From NCBI RefSeq assembly GCF_021272185.1, contig NZ_JAJSEC010000003.1:1-64000 (forward strand): a DNA stretch of 64,000 nt, in the 5' to 3' direction. This document shows positions 1-8,256 of this stretch, one piece after another. The number at the start of each line of letters is the position of its first letter. Positions within the stretch are counted from its first letter, which is position 1. Source of the stretch: Roseivivax sp. GX 12232. Its GTDB lineage: Bacteria; Pseudomonadota; Alphaproteobacteria; Rhodobacterales; Rhodobacteraceae. The notes below the pieces were generated by a model. It was not told where the DNA came from. It saw only the letters and a program-made list of their open reading frames with translations, and searched no databases. A program made the translations under genes and the position numbers.

Positions 1-513
1 GGGGGGGCGGGGGGGGCCCCCCGGACCCGGTGAGGGGGCTCTGCCCCCTCTGCGGGCGTGCCGCCCGCATTCACCCCCGAGGTATTTGGACAAGCTGAAG
101 GGCGAAGGGGGTGCGCTGGGTGCGCGGGTGTGCGTCGGGCCTGGAGGGTGCCGCCGGTTGTGGGTGCGGGATCTTTTGGGGGTGTCGGGCTGGCTGTGGT
201 GCTGCGCGTCGTGGGGTGGCGTGTGGGCTTGCGGCGGCGTGGCGCGGGTGGCGGCGCGCGGACATGTGCGGTTTGCCGCAACTGAGGGCCGTGTGGCGCA
301 CGCGGCTGCGTGCGGGCCGCCTTCGTGCGCGACTTCGGGCTGTGTGGAGCCGACGGCGCGGGACGGCGTAGCGCGACTGCGGGCCGTTAAGAGCGGGCGG
401 CGGCACTTAGTCCAGGAGGCCGTGAGCCGGTGGCCGAGCCCCGTGTCGGGCGTGCGGCGGGGCAGGCCCCTCGGGCGGCCTGCCGGTGGCCGGGGCCCCT
501 GCGGCGCAGGCGC
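1..513. other. Non-coding leader region of the window
   Basis: No convincing gene is visible. The stretch begins with a long G/C homopolymer-like run, then two perfect hairpins (32-50 and 51-69), then very G-rich DNA up to the slyX stop. The open frames here have the skewed Arg/Gly/Ala composition of GC-rich non-coding DNA and no ribosome binding site. A gene entering from the left of the window cannot be excluded. Confidence 0.5.
32..69. repeat. Tandem pair of perfect hairpins
   Basis: Two adjacent inverted repeats: GAGGGGGC (32-39) with GCCCCCTC (43-50), and TGCGGGCG (51-58) with CGCCCGCA (62-69), each with a 3-nt loop. They are followed by a pyrimidine-rich box and the words GAGGTATTT and ACAAGCTGAAG. 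From memory, intergenic sequence of this style recurs in Rhodobacteraceae genomes, so it may be a dispersed repeat or a terminator of a gene to the left. No second copy was noticed in this window. Confidence 0.45.
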
Positions 514-720
514 TCAGTAGTGCGGCGGGGTCTCGTCGCCGTAGAGATGCGCGCCGCCGCCTTCGGTCTCGCGCTGGGCCTCGCGTTCGAGCAGCATGGC
601 GACCCGCGTGGAGAGCCGCTCAATCTCGCGGTCCTGGCGCGCGGCGAGATCCGAGAGGTCCTCGACCTGGCGGATCACATCGGCCAGCCGTTCCTCGATG
701 CGCTGCACTCTGTCGTCCAT
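514..720 (-). CDS. slyX: SlyX family protein
   Basis: A 68-residue protein, the usual size of SlyX. It is almost entirely heptad-like, with acidic and basic residues alternating with Leu/Ile/Val (MDDRVQRIEERLADVIRQVE at the start), which predicts one long coiled coil. It ends in a short tail with the PPHY termination typical of the family. SlyX is a widespread small cytoplasmic protein without a firm biochemical role. The gene is divergent from hisS with an 89-bp gap that must hold both promoters. Family assignment rests on length, coiled coil and C-terminal motif. Confidence 0.85.
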   Translation of the reverse strand: MDDRVQRIEERLADVIRQVEDLSDLAARQDREIERLSTRVAMLLEREAQRETEGGGAHLYGDETPPHY

Positions 721-809
721 GGCTTGCTCCTGGCGTTCTTGCCCCCCGGGGCGGGAGCGGCTAGAGGAGGCCGCGCGATCCCCAGCCCCCGAATCCAGAG
801 CCTTACACC

Positions 810-2294
810 ATGGCCAAACAGAAGAAACAGCCCCGTCCCAAGGCGGAGACGCCCAAGGGTTTCCGCGACTATTTCGGCGCCGAGGTGACCGAGCGGGCCG
901 AGATGCTCGGCCGGATCACCGCCGTCTACCACCGCTACGGCTTCGAGGCGCTCGAAAGCTCGGCGGTGGAGACCGTCGAGGCGCTGGGCAAGTTCCTGCC
1001 CGATGTCGACCGCCCGAACGAGGGGGTCTTTGCCTGGCAGGAAGGCGAGGAGGCCGGCAAGGGCGACTGGCTGGCGCTGCGCTACGACCTGACGGCGCCC
1101 CTGGCGCGGGTCTATGCCCAGCACCGCAACGACCTGCCGACGCCCTACCGGCGCTATGCCACGGGGCCGGTCTGGCGCAACGAGAAGCCCGGGCCGGGCC
1201 GCTTCCGGCAGTTCTACCAGTGCGACGCCGATACCGTGGGGGCGCCCTCGGTGGCCGCGGATGCGGAGATCTGCGCGATGCTCTGCGACGCGCTGGAAGA
1301 GGTGGGGATCGCGCGCGGGGATTACCTCGTGCGGGTCAACAACCGCAAGGTGCTGGAAGGCGTGCTCGAGGCCATGGGCGTGACCGAGGAGGCCCAGAAG
1401 GCCGCGGTGATGCGCACCATCGACAAGTTCGACAAGGTCGGCGAGGCGGGCGTGCGCGAGCTCCTGGGCAAGGGGCGGCTCGATGCCTCGGGGGCCTATA
1501 TCGACGGCGTGGGGCTGGCGGCGGAACAGGCCGAGCCGGTGATCGCCTTCCTGACCTCCAAGGGTGCGGGCGCCGAAGAGACGCTCGACAACCTCCAGCG
1601 GGCCGTGGGCGAGAGCGCGCTTGGCGCCGAGGGCGTGGGCGAGCTGCGCGAGATCGCGACGCTTCTGGCCGCCCAGGGCTATGCCGACGACCGCATCGTC
1701 ATCGACCCCTCGGTCGTGCGCGGTTTGGGCTATTACACCGGGCCGGTCTTCGAGGCCGAGCTGACCTTCGAGATCCTCGACGAGAAGGGCCGCAAGCGGC
1801 AGTTCGGCTCGGTCGCGGGCGGCGGGCGCTACGACGACCTGGTCAAGCGCTTCACCGGCCAGGCGGTGCCCGCGACGGGCGTGTCGATCGGCGTCGACCG
1901 GCTGCTGGCGGCGCTGCGCGAGAAAGGCCGCGCGGGGGCCCGCGCCGAGGGGCCCGTCGTGGTCACCGTCATGGACCGCGCGCGCATGGCCGACTACCAG
2001 GCCATGGTCGCCGAGCTGCGCCAGGAAGGCATCCGCGCCGAGGTCTACCTCGGCAACCCCAAGAACTTCGGCAACCAGCTCAAATATGCCGACCGGCGCG
2101 GCGCGCCGGTGGCGGTGATCGCGGGCTCCGAGGAATTCGACAACGGCCGGGTGCAGATCAAGGACCTGGTGCTGGGCGCCGAGATCGCCGAGAACGCCAC
2201 GCTCGAGGAGTGGAAGGAACGCCCCTCTCAGTTCGAGGCCCCGCGCGCCGAGCTGGTGGCCCGCGTGCAAGAGATCCTGGACCGCCGGTCATGA
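810..2294 (+). CDS. hisS: Histidine--tRNA ligase
   Basis: A 494-residue class II aminoacyl-tRNA synthetase that charges tRNA-His in the cytoplasm. Class II motif 2 is seen as [16 protein letters not shown] (about 110-125), the substrate loop as [16 protein letters not shown] (about 93-108), the histidine-specific segment as [13 protein letters not shown] (about 306-318) and motif 3 as [15 protein letters not shown]-terminal anticodon-binding domain follows ([11 protein letters not shown] onward). The N-terminus is Lys/Pro-rich. The stop overlaps the hisZ start by 4 bp (ATGA), so translation is probably coupled and hisS shares a transcript with the first step of histidine synthesis. Confidence 0.96.
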   Translation: MAKQKKQPRPKAETPKGFRDYFGAEVTERAEMLGRITAVYHRYGFEALESSAVETVEALGKFLPDVDRPNEGVFAWQEGEEAGKGDWLALRYDLTAPLARVYAQHRNDLPTPYRRYATGPVWRNEKPGPGRFRQFYQCDADTVGAPSVAADAEICAMLCDALEEVGIARGDYLVRVNNRKVLEGVLEAMGVTEEAQKAAVMRTIDKFDKVGEAGVRELLGKGRLDASGAYIDGVGLAAEQAEPVIAFLTSKGAGAEETLDNLQRAVGESALGAEGVGELREIATLLAAQGYADDRIVIDPSVVRGLGYYTGPVFEAELTFEILDEKGRKRQFGSVAGGGRYDDLVKRFTGQAVPATGVSIGVDRLLAALREKGRAGARAEGPVVVTVMDRARMADYQAMVAELRQEGIRAEVYLGNPKNFGNQLKYADRRGAPVAVIAGSEEFDNGRVQIKDLVLGAEIAENATLEEWKERPSQFEAPRAELVARVQEILDRRS

Positions 2295-3373
2295 GCAGCC
2301 GGGCGGCACGCGACCGGGCCTTCGCGCTCCGGGGCGGCTTCGAGGCGGAAGGCGCCCGGGTGGTGGACTGCGAGATCCTGCAACCCGCCGAGACGCTGCT
2401 GGATCTATACGGCGAGGACATCCGCGCCCGTGCCTATGTCACCCAGGACCCGGGCCGGGGCGAGCGCATGCTGCGCCCGGATTTCACCGTGCCGGTGGTG
2501 CAGATGCACATGGCCCATGGCGCCGAGCCCGCGCGCTACACCTATGCCGGCGAGGTCTTCCGCCGGCAGGAGGACTTCCCGGGCCGGGCCTCGGAATACC
2601 TGCAGGTGGGCTACGAGGTCTTCGACCGCGCCGATCCCGATGCCGCCGACGCCGAGGTTTTCGCCGCGATCCGCGGCGCGCTGGGCAGCGCGCCCCTGCG
2701 CGCGGCGACCGGCGACATCGGCATCCTCAAGGCCGCGGTGGCCGGGCTCGAGACCAGCGAGGCGCGGCGGCGCGCGCTGATGCGCCACATCTGGCGGCCG
2801 CGCCGCTTCCGCGCGCTGATCAACCGCTTCTCCGGCAAGACCCCGATGCCCGAGGCGCGGGCCGCGTTGCTGGCCGCCGAGGACCCCTTTGACGGCGCCG
2901 GGCCCGAGATCGGCCTGCGCAGCCGCGCCGAGGTCGAGGCCCGGATCGCCACCCTGCGCGCCGAGGCCGAGACCCCGCCGCTGGCGCAGAGCGAGGTCGA
3001 GATGATCGACGAGCTCCTGGGCGTCTCCGAGACCTGCCCCTATGCGCTCGACCATCTCAAGCACCTGGCGATGGACTTCCCAGTCCTGCGCGCCGCAGTG
3101 GGCCGTTTCGAGCGGCGCTGCGCCGCGCTCGAGGCGCGCGGCGTGGACGTGGCGACGCTGGACTTCGAGGCCGCCTACGGGCGCAGCTCGATGGAATATT
3201 ACGACGGCTTTGTCTTCGGCTTCTACGCCGAGGGGCGGCCCGACCTGCCGCCGGTCGCCACCGGCGGGCGTTACGACGCGCTGACCGAACGGCTGGGGCA
3301 GGGCGCCAGCATCCCCGCCGTGGGCGGGGTGATCCGGCCCGACCTTCTGGACGAGATTGGAGCGGCGGCATGA
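2291..3373 (+). CDS. hisZ: ATP phosphoribosyltransferase regulatory subunit HisZ
   Basis: A 360-residue protein built on a histidyl-tRNA-synthetase-like catalytic fold without the anticodon domain. It matches HisZ, which forms a hetero-octamer with the short HisG and confers histidine feedback. Visible hallmarks are the HisS-like segments [25 protein letters not shown] and [14 protein letters not shown] near the end. The start was set at ATG 2291, where it overlaps the hisS stop; a longer upstream extension in this frame runs through hisS antisense-like composition and is not credible. The stop overlaps hisG by 4 bp. Confidence 0.93.
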   Translation: MSSRAARDRAFALRGGFEAEGARVVDCEILQPAETLLDLYGEDIRARAYVTQDPGRGERMLRPDFTVPVVQMHMAHGAEPARYTYAGEVFRRQEDFPGRASEYLQVGYEVFDRADPDAADAEVFAAIRGALGSAPLRAATGDIGILKAAVAGLETSEARRRALMRHIWRPRRFRALINRFSGKTPMPEARAALLAAEDPFDGAGPEIGLRSRAEVEARIATLRAEAETPPLAQSEVEMIDELLGVSETCPYALDHLKHLAMDFPVLRAAVGRFERRCAALEARGVDVATLDFEAAYGRSSMEYYDGFVFGFYAEGRPDLPPVATGGRYDALTERLGQGASIPAVGGVIRPDLLDEIGAAA

Positions 3374-4062
3374 GCGTGAAGCTGGGCGTGCCCTCCAAGG
3401 GCCGGCTGATGGAGAAGACCTTCGACTGGTTCGGCCAGCGCGGCATCACGCTGGAGCGGACCGGCTCGGAGCGCGAATACGCCGCGCGGGTCACCGGCAT
3501 CGAAGGTGTCTCGCTGGTGCTTCTGGCCGCCGGGGAGATCCCGCGCGAGCTGGCCGCCGGGCGCATCCACCTGGGCGTGACAGGCACCGACCTGGTGCAC
3601 GAGAAACTCGTGCAATGGGACCAGAAGGTCGAGGCGCTGGCCGAGCTGGGCTTCGGCCACGCTGACCTGATCCTCGCGGTGCCGCAGTCCTGGGTGGATG
3701 TGACCACGCTCGACGATCTCGACGGGGCGGCGGCGGCCTTCCGGGCCGAGCACGGCTTCCGGATGCGGATCGCCACCAAGTATCACCGGCTGGTGCGGCA
3801 TTACCTGCGCGACGGCGGCGTGGCCGATTACGCGCTGGTCGACAGCCAGGGTGCCACCGAGGGCACGGTGAAGAACCTCACCGCCGAGGCCATCGCCGAC
3901 ATCACCTCGACCGGCGAGACGCTCCGGGCCAACCACCTGCGGGTGCTCTCGGACGAGCCGATCCTGCGCAGCCAGGCGACTCTCTTCCGCTCGCGGACCG
4001 CCGAGAAAAGCGCCGAGACCCGCGAGACCCTGCGCGAGCTCTTGGCCAAGCTGGACCTCTAG
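3370..4062 (+). CDS. hisG: ATP phosphoribosyltransferase, short form
   Basis: Catalyses the first step of histidine biosynthesis, joining ATP and PRPP. The product is 230 residues, the short HisG form that lacks the C-terminal ACT-like regulatory domain and depends on HisZ, encoded immediately upstream. Visible features are the N-terminal PSKGRLMEKT, GVTGTDLVHE for substrate binding, and the late ADITSTGETLRANHL loop, which corresponds to the PRPP-binding region. It is the third gene of hisS-hisZ-hisG with 4-bp overlaps at both junctions. A GC-rich hairpin follows at 4093-4111. Confidence 0.95.
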   Translation: MSVKLGVPSKGRLMEKTFDWFGQRGITLERTGSEREYAARVTGIEGVSLVLLAAGEIPRELAAGRIHLGVTGTDLVHEKLVQWDQKVEALAELGFGHADLILAVPQSWVDVTTLDDLDGAAAAFRAEHGFRMRIATKYHRLVRHYLRDGGVADYALVDSQGATEGTVKNLTAEAIADITSTGETLRANHLRVLSDEPILRSQATLFRSRTAEKSAETRETLRELLAKLDL

Positions 4063-4092
4063 CGCCGGTTTTTCTGTCGTGATCCCAGGGGC

Positions 4093-4111
4093 TTGCGCGC
4101 GCGTCGCGCAA
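4093..4111. terminator. Hairpin after hisG
   Basis: TTGCGCG (4093-4099) pairs with CGCGCAA (4105-4111) over a 5-nt loop, 30 bp after the hisG stop. There is no T-tract on the plus strand, so it may be a weak terminator or only an mRNA 3'-end hairpin. Confidence 0.3.
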
Positions 4112-4126
4112 ATGTCGGGAATGTTC

Positions 4127-4144
4127 TTTGACTCGCGAGTCAAA
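4127..4144. promoter_or_regulatory. 18-bp perfect palindrome, candidate BetI-type operator of choX
   Basis: TTTGACTCGCGAGTCAAA is a perfect 18-bp palindrome located 53 bp before the choX start. It contains a TTGACT -35-like hexamer (4128-4133) with CATGAT (4150-4155) as a possible -10 at 16-bp spacing, so a bound protein would block RNA polymerase. The TTGA-N8-TCAA layout resembles sites of the choline-responsive TetR-family repressor BetI. No betI gene is in the window, so the regulator is inferred. Confidence 0.6.
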
Positions 4145-4196
4145 AACCGCATGATCCGCCCCACACTCGATTGAGACATCTCAGGGAGAGACCGAC

Positions 4197-5123
4197 ATGA
4201 AAACGACGCTGACTTCCGCTTTCGCGCTGGCCCTCGTCGCCGGCAGTGCCGCGGCGCAGGAGACCTGCGACAGCGTGAGCTTCGCCGATGTGGGCTGGAC
4301 CGACATCACCGCCACCACCGCCGCCACGACCACCGTGCTTCAGGCGCTGGGCTACGAGACCGACGTGAAGGTCCTGTCGGTGCCGGTGACCTATACCTCC
4401 ATGGCCGACGGCGATATCGACGTCTTCCTCGGCAACTGGATGCCGACCATGGAGAACGACATCGCGCCCTACCGCGAGGACGGCTCGGTGGTCACCGTGC
4501 GCACCAACCTCGAGGGCGCCAAGTACACGCTGGCCACCAATGCCGCCGGTGCCGAGCTGGGCATCGACAGCTTCGGCGCCATCGCCGAGCATGCGGACGC
4601 GCTCGACGAGACGATCTACGGCATCGAGCCCGGCAACGACGGCAACCGGCTGATCCTCGACATGATCGAGGCGGATGCCTTCGGTCTCGGCGGCTTCGAC
4701 ATCCGCGAGAGCTCCGAGCAGGGCATGCTGGCGCAGGTCGGCCGCGCCTCGGACCGCGACGAGCCCATCGTCTTCCTGGGCTGGGAGCCGCATCCGATGA
4801 ACGCCAACTTCGACCTCACCTACCTCGAGGGCGGCGACGACTACTTCGGCCCGAACCTCGGCGGCGCGACCGTGCACACCAACACCCGCGCCGGCTTCGG
4901 CGAGGACTGCCCGAACGTGCAGGCGCTGCTCGAGAACCTCGTCTTCTCGCTGGAGATGGAGAACGAGATCATGGGCGCGATCCTGAACGACGGCATGGAC
5001 CCCGACGAGGCCGCCGCGGCCTGGCTGTCGGAGAACACCGACATGGTCGCGGGCTGGCTCGAGGGCGTGACCACCGTGGACGGCGGCGACGCCGAGGACG
5101 CGGTGATGTCGGCGCTGCAGTAA
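4197..5123 (+). CDS. choX: Choline ABC transporter substrate-binding protein
   Basis: A 308-residue periplasmic protein of the OpuAC/ChoX type that captures choline for import. A Sec signal peptide is clear (MKTTLTSAFALALVAGSAAA, cleavage before QETCD). Aromatic and acidic ligand-box segments are visible: FADVGWTDITATT, FLGNWMPTMEND, VFLGWEPHPMNANF and LEGGDDYFGPNLGG. Such Trp/Tyr cages bind quaternary amines. The usual permease (choW) and ATPase (choV) genes are absent on both sides, so this is an orphan binding protein serving a transporter elsewhere. It is monocistronic: palindromic operator upstream, strong terminator downstream. Glycine-betaine binding is the main alternative. Confidence 0.88.
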   Translation: MKTTLTSAFALALVAGSAAAQETCDSVSFADVGWTDITATTAATTTVLQALGYETDVKVLSVPVTYTSMADGDIDVFLGNWMPTMENDIAPYREDGSVVTVRTNLEGAKYTLATNAAGAELGIDSFGAIAEHADALDETIYGIEPGNDGNRLILDMIEADAFGLGGFDIRESSEQGMLAQVGRASDRDEPIVFLGWEPHPMNANFDLTYLEGGDDYFGPNLGGATVHTNTRAGFGEDCPNVQALLENLVFSLEMENEIMGAILNDGMDPDEAAAAWLSENTDMVAGWLEGVTTVDGGDAEDAVMSALQ

Positions 5124-5150
5124 GCGGCTTCGGTTTGACCGGTTGGAAGG

Positions 5151-5183
5151 GGCGGCCCGGGGTGGGCCGCCTCTTTGTTGTTT
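5151..5183 (+). terminator. Rho-independent terminator of choX
   Basis: GGCGGCCC (5151-5158) pairs with GGGCCGCC (5164-5171) over a 5-nt loop, followed by the T-rich TCTTTGTTGTTT. It starts 28 bp after the choX stop. Confidence 0.8.
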
Positions 5184-5373
5184 GGGGGTGGGTGTTGTGG
5201 CTGATGGTTGGGGTGAGCCTCTTGGGGGCGATGCCCGTCACTGACGCCCGCTGCTGCGGAGCCGCTCGGCTTGCCAAGCCTCAGCTCCGCCCCGCTCAAC
5301 CCAACCACCCCGCCGGATCAGCGCCCCACGCCTCCACATGCCCCCCTTGCGCCCGAATAGCACCGAAGGTGCC

Positions 5374-5510
5374 GGGCGCGCGCCGGACCGGCCCGATGGG
5401 CCGGCGCTCCTTGGGGTGGCGTGCTAAGATCGCCTCTAGTCCTGACCTTGCTGGGATAAAGCGCACCGCTCAGAGGTCAGCAGCGCCGGCCCCCGGTCCG
5501 GCGCGCGCCC
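5374..5510. repeat. Long imperfect inverted repeat between choX and the methyltransferase gene
   Basis: The arm at 5374-5408 is the reverse complement of the arm at 5482-5510, apart from a 6-nt indel at its centre; the outer 17-18 bp pair perfectly (GGGCGCGCGCCGGACCGG against its complement). The arms enclose about 73 bp, which contain a nested CTGACCT/AGGTCAG pair. The rest of the 5124-5632 gap holds the choX terminator and no visible gene. The function is unknown: a dispersed repeat unit or a structured RNA are both possible. Confidence 0.6.
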
Positions 5511-5632
5511 TCCGTTTGGACGGGTTGGGAGGGGAGAAAGGCGTCTGGTGAGCCTGTCAGGAGAGAGACCGCCTGCGCCATCCCCGGTCAGCTCAAGCCC
5601 CCGACCAACACGCCCACAAACCCGCACCCCCT

Positions 5633-6478
5633 CTACCCCCTCGCCGCCACCAGGTTCACCCGGGCGGGCAGGCGGATGCCGTCGGCGGAGAGATACTTCT
5701 CCCAACGCCTGTGCATCCGGGCGAGGATCGCGGCCCGGTCGGCGGCGCTGCCGCCCATGTCGCGCAGCACCGAGGGGATCGGGCCGATCGCGGGCAGGAG
5801 GCGCTCCATCGCGGCCCAGCCCTCGGGGTGGTGCAGGCTCAGATCGACGGGCTCGACGGTGATGTCGCGCCAGCCGGCGGCGGCGAGGATCGCCTGCACC
5901 CGGGCGGGGTCGCGGAAGGCCATGGGGCCGGGCGCGTCGGGATCGCCGGCGGGCGGGGCGCCGAGGTGATCCACGGCCACCGCGCGGGCCTCGCCGAACC
6001 AGGGGTTGTGGCGCGCCTCGGACCAGGCGGCGAAAAGCATCCGCCCGCCCGGCGCCAGGGCGGCGCGGAGCCGGGCAAAGGCCGCCTCCGGGTCGTCGAA
6101 GAACATCACCCCGAAGCGCGAGAGCACCAGGTCGTAGGGGCCCGGAAGCTCGCCCACCTGGGCATCGGCCTCGAGAAAGCGCGCCTGCGCGAGACCCGCC
6201 GCGGCGCGGTCGGCCTCGGCCAGCGCCAGGAGCGGGGCCGAGATATCGACGCCATGGGCGGCCCCCTCGGGCCCCACGGCGCGGGCGGCGGAGAGCGTCA
6301 GCGCCCCGCCGCCGCAGCCCACGTCCAGCACCCGTTCACCGGGAGCCGGCGCCGCGCGGGCCATGAGCAGGGCCCGCACGGCATCGTGCAGAAGATCGAG
6401 GTCACGGTGATGCGTGACCCAGCGCTGCCCGGCGTCGCCGCTCCAGAACTCGGCCTGCGCGGCGTTCGGGCCGGTCAT
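5633..6478 (-). CDS. Class I SAM-dependent methyltransferase
   Basis: A 281-residue Rossmann-type methyltransferase of the Methyltransf_25/11 group. SAM motif I is VLDVGCGGGALTLSAA (about 50-65), followed by the acidic adenine-ribose residue in HGVDISAPLL and the motif IV-like YDLVLSRFGVMFF. The C-terminal half matches proteins annotated only as class I methyltransferases in Rhodobacteraceae (Trp-rich, ending LPARVNLVAARG), so the methyl acceptor is unknown. Its start overlaps the yghU stop by 4 bp, so the two are translationally coupled on the minus strand. Confidence 0.8.
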   Translation of the reverse strand: MTGPNAAQAEFWSGDAGQRWVTHHRDLDLLHDAVRALLMARAAPAPGERVLDVGCGGGALTLSAARAVGPEGAAHGVDISAPLLALAEADRAAAGLAQARFLEADAQVGELPGPYDLVLSRFGVMFFDDPEAAFARLRAALAPGGRMLFAAWSEARHNPWFGEARAVAVDHLGAPPAGDPDAPGPMAFRDPARVQAILAAAGWRDITVEPVDLSLHHPEGWAAMERLLPAIGPIPSVLRDMGGSAADRAAILARMHRRWEKYLSADGIRLPARVNLVAARG

Positions 6479-7329
6479 GCGCCGATCTTGTCCTGCGTCT
6501 TGGTCTCGAAGTCGCTGGCGTCATGGCGCTCGAGCAGCTGCTCGTGCGGCTCGCCCGAGGTGCGGTTGACCATGCGGCCGCGCGCCACCGGGGCACGGGC
6601 GTCGAGCGCCTTGGCCCAGCGCAGCACGTTCTTGTATTCATGCACCGACAGGAAGGTCCCTGCGTTATAGGCGCGGCCCAGGACCATGTTGCCGTACCAG
6701 GGCCAGATCGCCATGTCGGCGATGGAATACTCCGCGCCCAGCATGAATTCCTTGTCGGCCAGGTGCTTGTCCAGCACGTCGAGCTGGCGCTTGCTTTCCA
6801 TGGCGTAGCGGTTGATCGGGTATTCCATCGGCTCGGGCGCATAGGCGTAGAAATGCCCGAAGCCGCCGCCGAGGAAGGGCGCGGAGCCCATCTGCCACAT
6901 CAGCCAGGACAGGAGTTCCGGCCGGTCCTCGGGCTTGCCGAGGAACTTCCCGTAACGCTCGGCCAGATGCATCATGATAGCCACGGATTCGAAGACGCGG
7001 ACGGGCTCGGAGCCAGTGCGGTCGACCAGCGCGGGGATCTTCGAGTTGGGGTTGGCCTCGACGAAGCCCGAGCCGAACTGGTCGCCGTCGCCGATGCGGA
7101 TCAGCCAGGCGTCGTATTCGGCCTCGGAGACGCCGGCGGCCAGCAGCTCCTCGAAGAGAACCGTGACCTTCACGCCGTTCGGGGTGCCCATGGAATAGAG
7201 CTGGTAGGGATGCTTGCCGACCGGCAGCTCCTTGTCGTGGGTCGCCCCGGCGATCGGACGGTTGAGGCTGCCCCAGGTGCCGCCGTTCTCGGCGTCCCAG
7301 GTCCAGACTTCGGGCGGGGTATAGCTCAT
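6475..7329 (-). CDS. yghU: Glutathione-dependent disulfide-bond oxidoreductase YghU
   Basis: A 284-residue glutathione-transferase-like enzyme of the Nu class that reduces disulfides with glutathione. E. coli YghU is of similar length (about 288). The N-terminal extension WTWDAENGGTWGSLNRPIAG before the thioredoxin fold is characteristic, followed by LPVGKHPYQLYSMGTPNG and the glutathione-binding segment VNPNSKIPAL-like EANPNSKIPALVD with FESVAIMMHLAERYG. The C-terminal helical domain starts near residue 140. The gene leads a two-gene operon with the methyltransferase. Confidence 0.92.
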   Translation of the reverse strand: MSYTPPEVWTWDAENGGTWGSLNRPIAGATHDKELPVGKHPYQLYSMGTPNGVKVTVLFEELLAAGVSEAEYDAWLIRIGDGDQFGSGFVEANPNSKIPALVDRTGSEPVRVFESVAIMMHLAERYGKFLGKPEDRPELLSWLMWQMGSAPFLGGGFGHFYAYAPEPMEYPINRYAMESKRQLDVLDKHLADKEFMLGAEYSIADMAIWPWYGNMVLGRAYNAGTFLSVHEYKNVLRWAKALDARAPVARGRMVNRTSGEPHEQLLERHDASDFETKTQDKIGA

Positions 7330-7725
7330 CTCGGCGCTCCTTGGGCGGCTGGGAATTGGGTTGTCTCGGGCCAGAACCTAACGAGCATGCGGCGAATGGC
7401 CAGAGCGGGGGAGGTTCGCGCCCGCACAGATGGCTCTGGGAATGCGAACAATGCGGGGTGCGAGGGAGGGGCGTGGTGGGAGCGGGTCAAAGCTTGGCGC
7501 GCGGGCTTGCGAAGCTGTGAGCCCGGGGAGGGTAGAGGGCGTCTCCGCGCAAGATTGCGGGCGACGGGCGGGCGATGAAGGGGACATTCCGAGCGACGCG
7601 CGCACTGCCAGCGAGCATCCCGACCATCCCGAGCGCCCAAACCACGACGGACGCCGAGCGTCACCAACGCCCCGAAATCACACCACCCCGAGGCGCCGCG
7701 CCCTAAAGCACTTCGCGCCGCCCCC
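7330..7725. other. Intergenic region without visible gene
   Basis: About 400 bp between yghU and the DUF1489 gene, both on the minus strand. It must carry the yghU promoter near its left side. The left part is strikingly G-rich on the plus strand and the right part C/A-rich. No hairpin with a T-tract and no credible open frame was found. Confidence 0.5.
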
Positions 7726-8154
7726 TCAAAGCACCCCGAGCTCGGCCAGCGCCCCGGCCAGCTCCGGCGGCAGTTCGTCGTCGTCCTCGCGGGCGCGGGA
7801 CAGATCGGCGGGCGCATCCTCGTCGGCGAGATAGCGCCAGCCCTGGAAGGGGCGGCGCGGGGCCGGGGTCACGCGGAAGATCTCGGGGTCGAGCACGATG
7901 GCGCAGCGGCGGATGCCGTCGCCGCCCGAGACCTCGTCGAGCCGGAGGATCTGCTGGCGGCACTGGATCAATCCCTTGATCACCCAGTAGATCGAGCCGC
8001 CGTCCAGAATCTGCTGCTCTTTCTTGGGCCACATGCGGGTGACATGGCGCGGCAGCCCGTCCGGCCCCTTGGCCCGGGCGGAGCCCTGCCAGCGGTTCAG
8101 GCTTTCGACGCTTTCGGTCCCCGCAGAGAGCTTCAGAAGGTGAACGATTGCCAT
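7726..8154 (-). CDS. DUF1489 family protein
   Basis: A 142-residue protein matching the DUF1489 family, conserved in alphaproteobacteria and of unknown function. Typical features are the start MAIVHLLKLSAG, the central TRMWPKKEQQILDGGSIYWV and IKGLIQCRQQILRLDE, and the PRRPFQGWRYL segment. The acidic C-terminus (DDDELPPEL) is family-like. There is no signal peptide or membrane segment, so it is probably cytoplasmic. It is divergent from nrdJ across about 100 bp. Confidence 0.88.
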   Translation of the reverse strand: MAIVHLLKLSAGTESVESLNRWQGSARAKGPDGLPRHVTRMWPKKEQQILDGGSIYWVIKGLIQCRQQILRLDEVSGGDGIRRCAIVLDPEIFRVTPAPRRPFQGWRYLADEDAPADLSRAREDDDELPPELAGALAELGVL

Positions 8155-8256
8155 GGCACTCCCCGATTTCTTCCCCTATATTGTAGGTCCCCCGCTCGGG
8201 CCTTCAAACCCTTGTGGGCAAACCCGTTCCCGACCTCAGCGACCGAGAATCACACT

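Noticed and set aside
8176-8186. CTATATTGTAG upstream of nrdJ resembling an NrdR box
   Set aside because: The core is one base longer than the usual NrdR consensus and no second box lies at the expected spacing.
8155-8256. Cobalamin riboswitch ahead of nrdJ
   Set aside because: The gap is only about 100 bp, too short, and no B12-box-like segment is visible.
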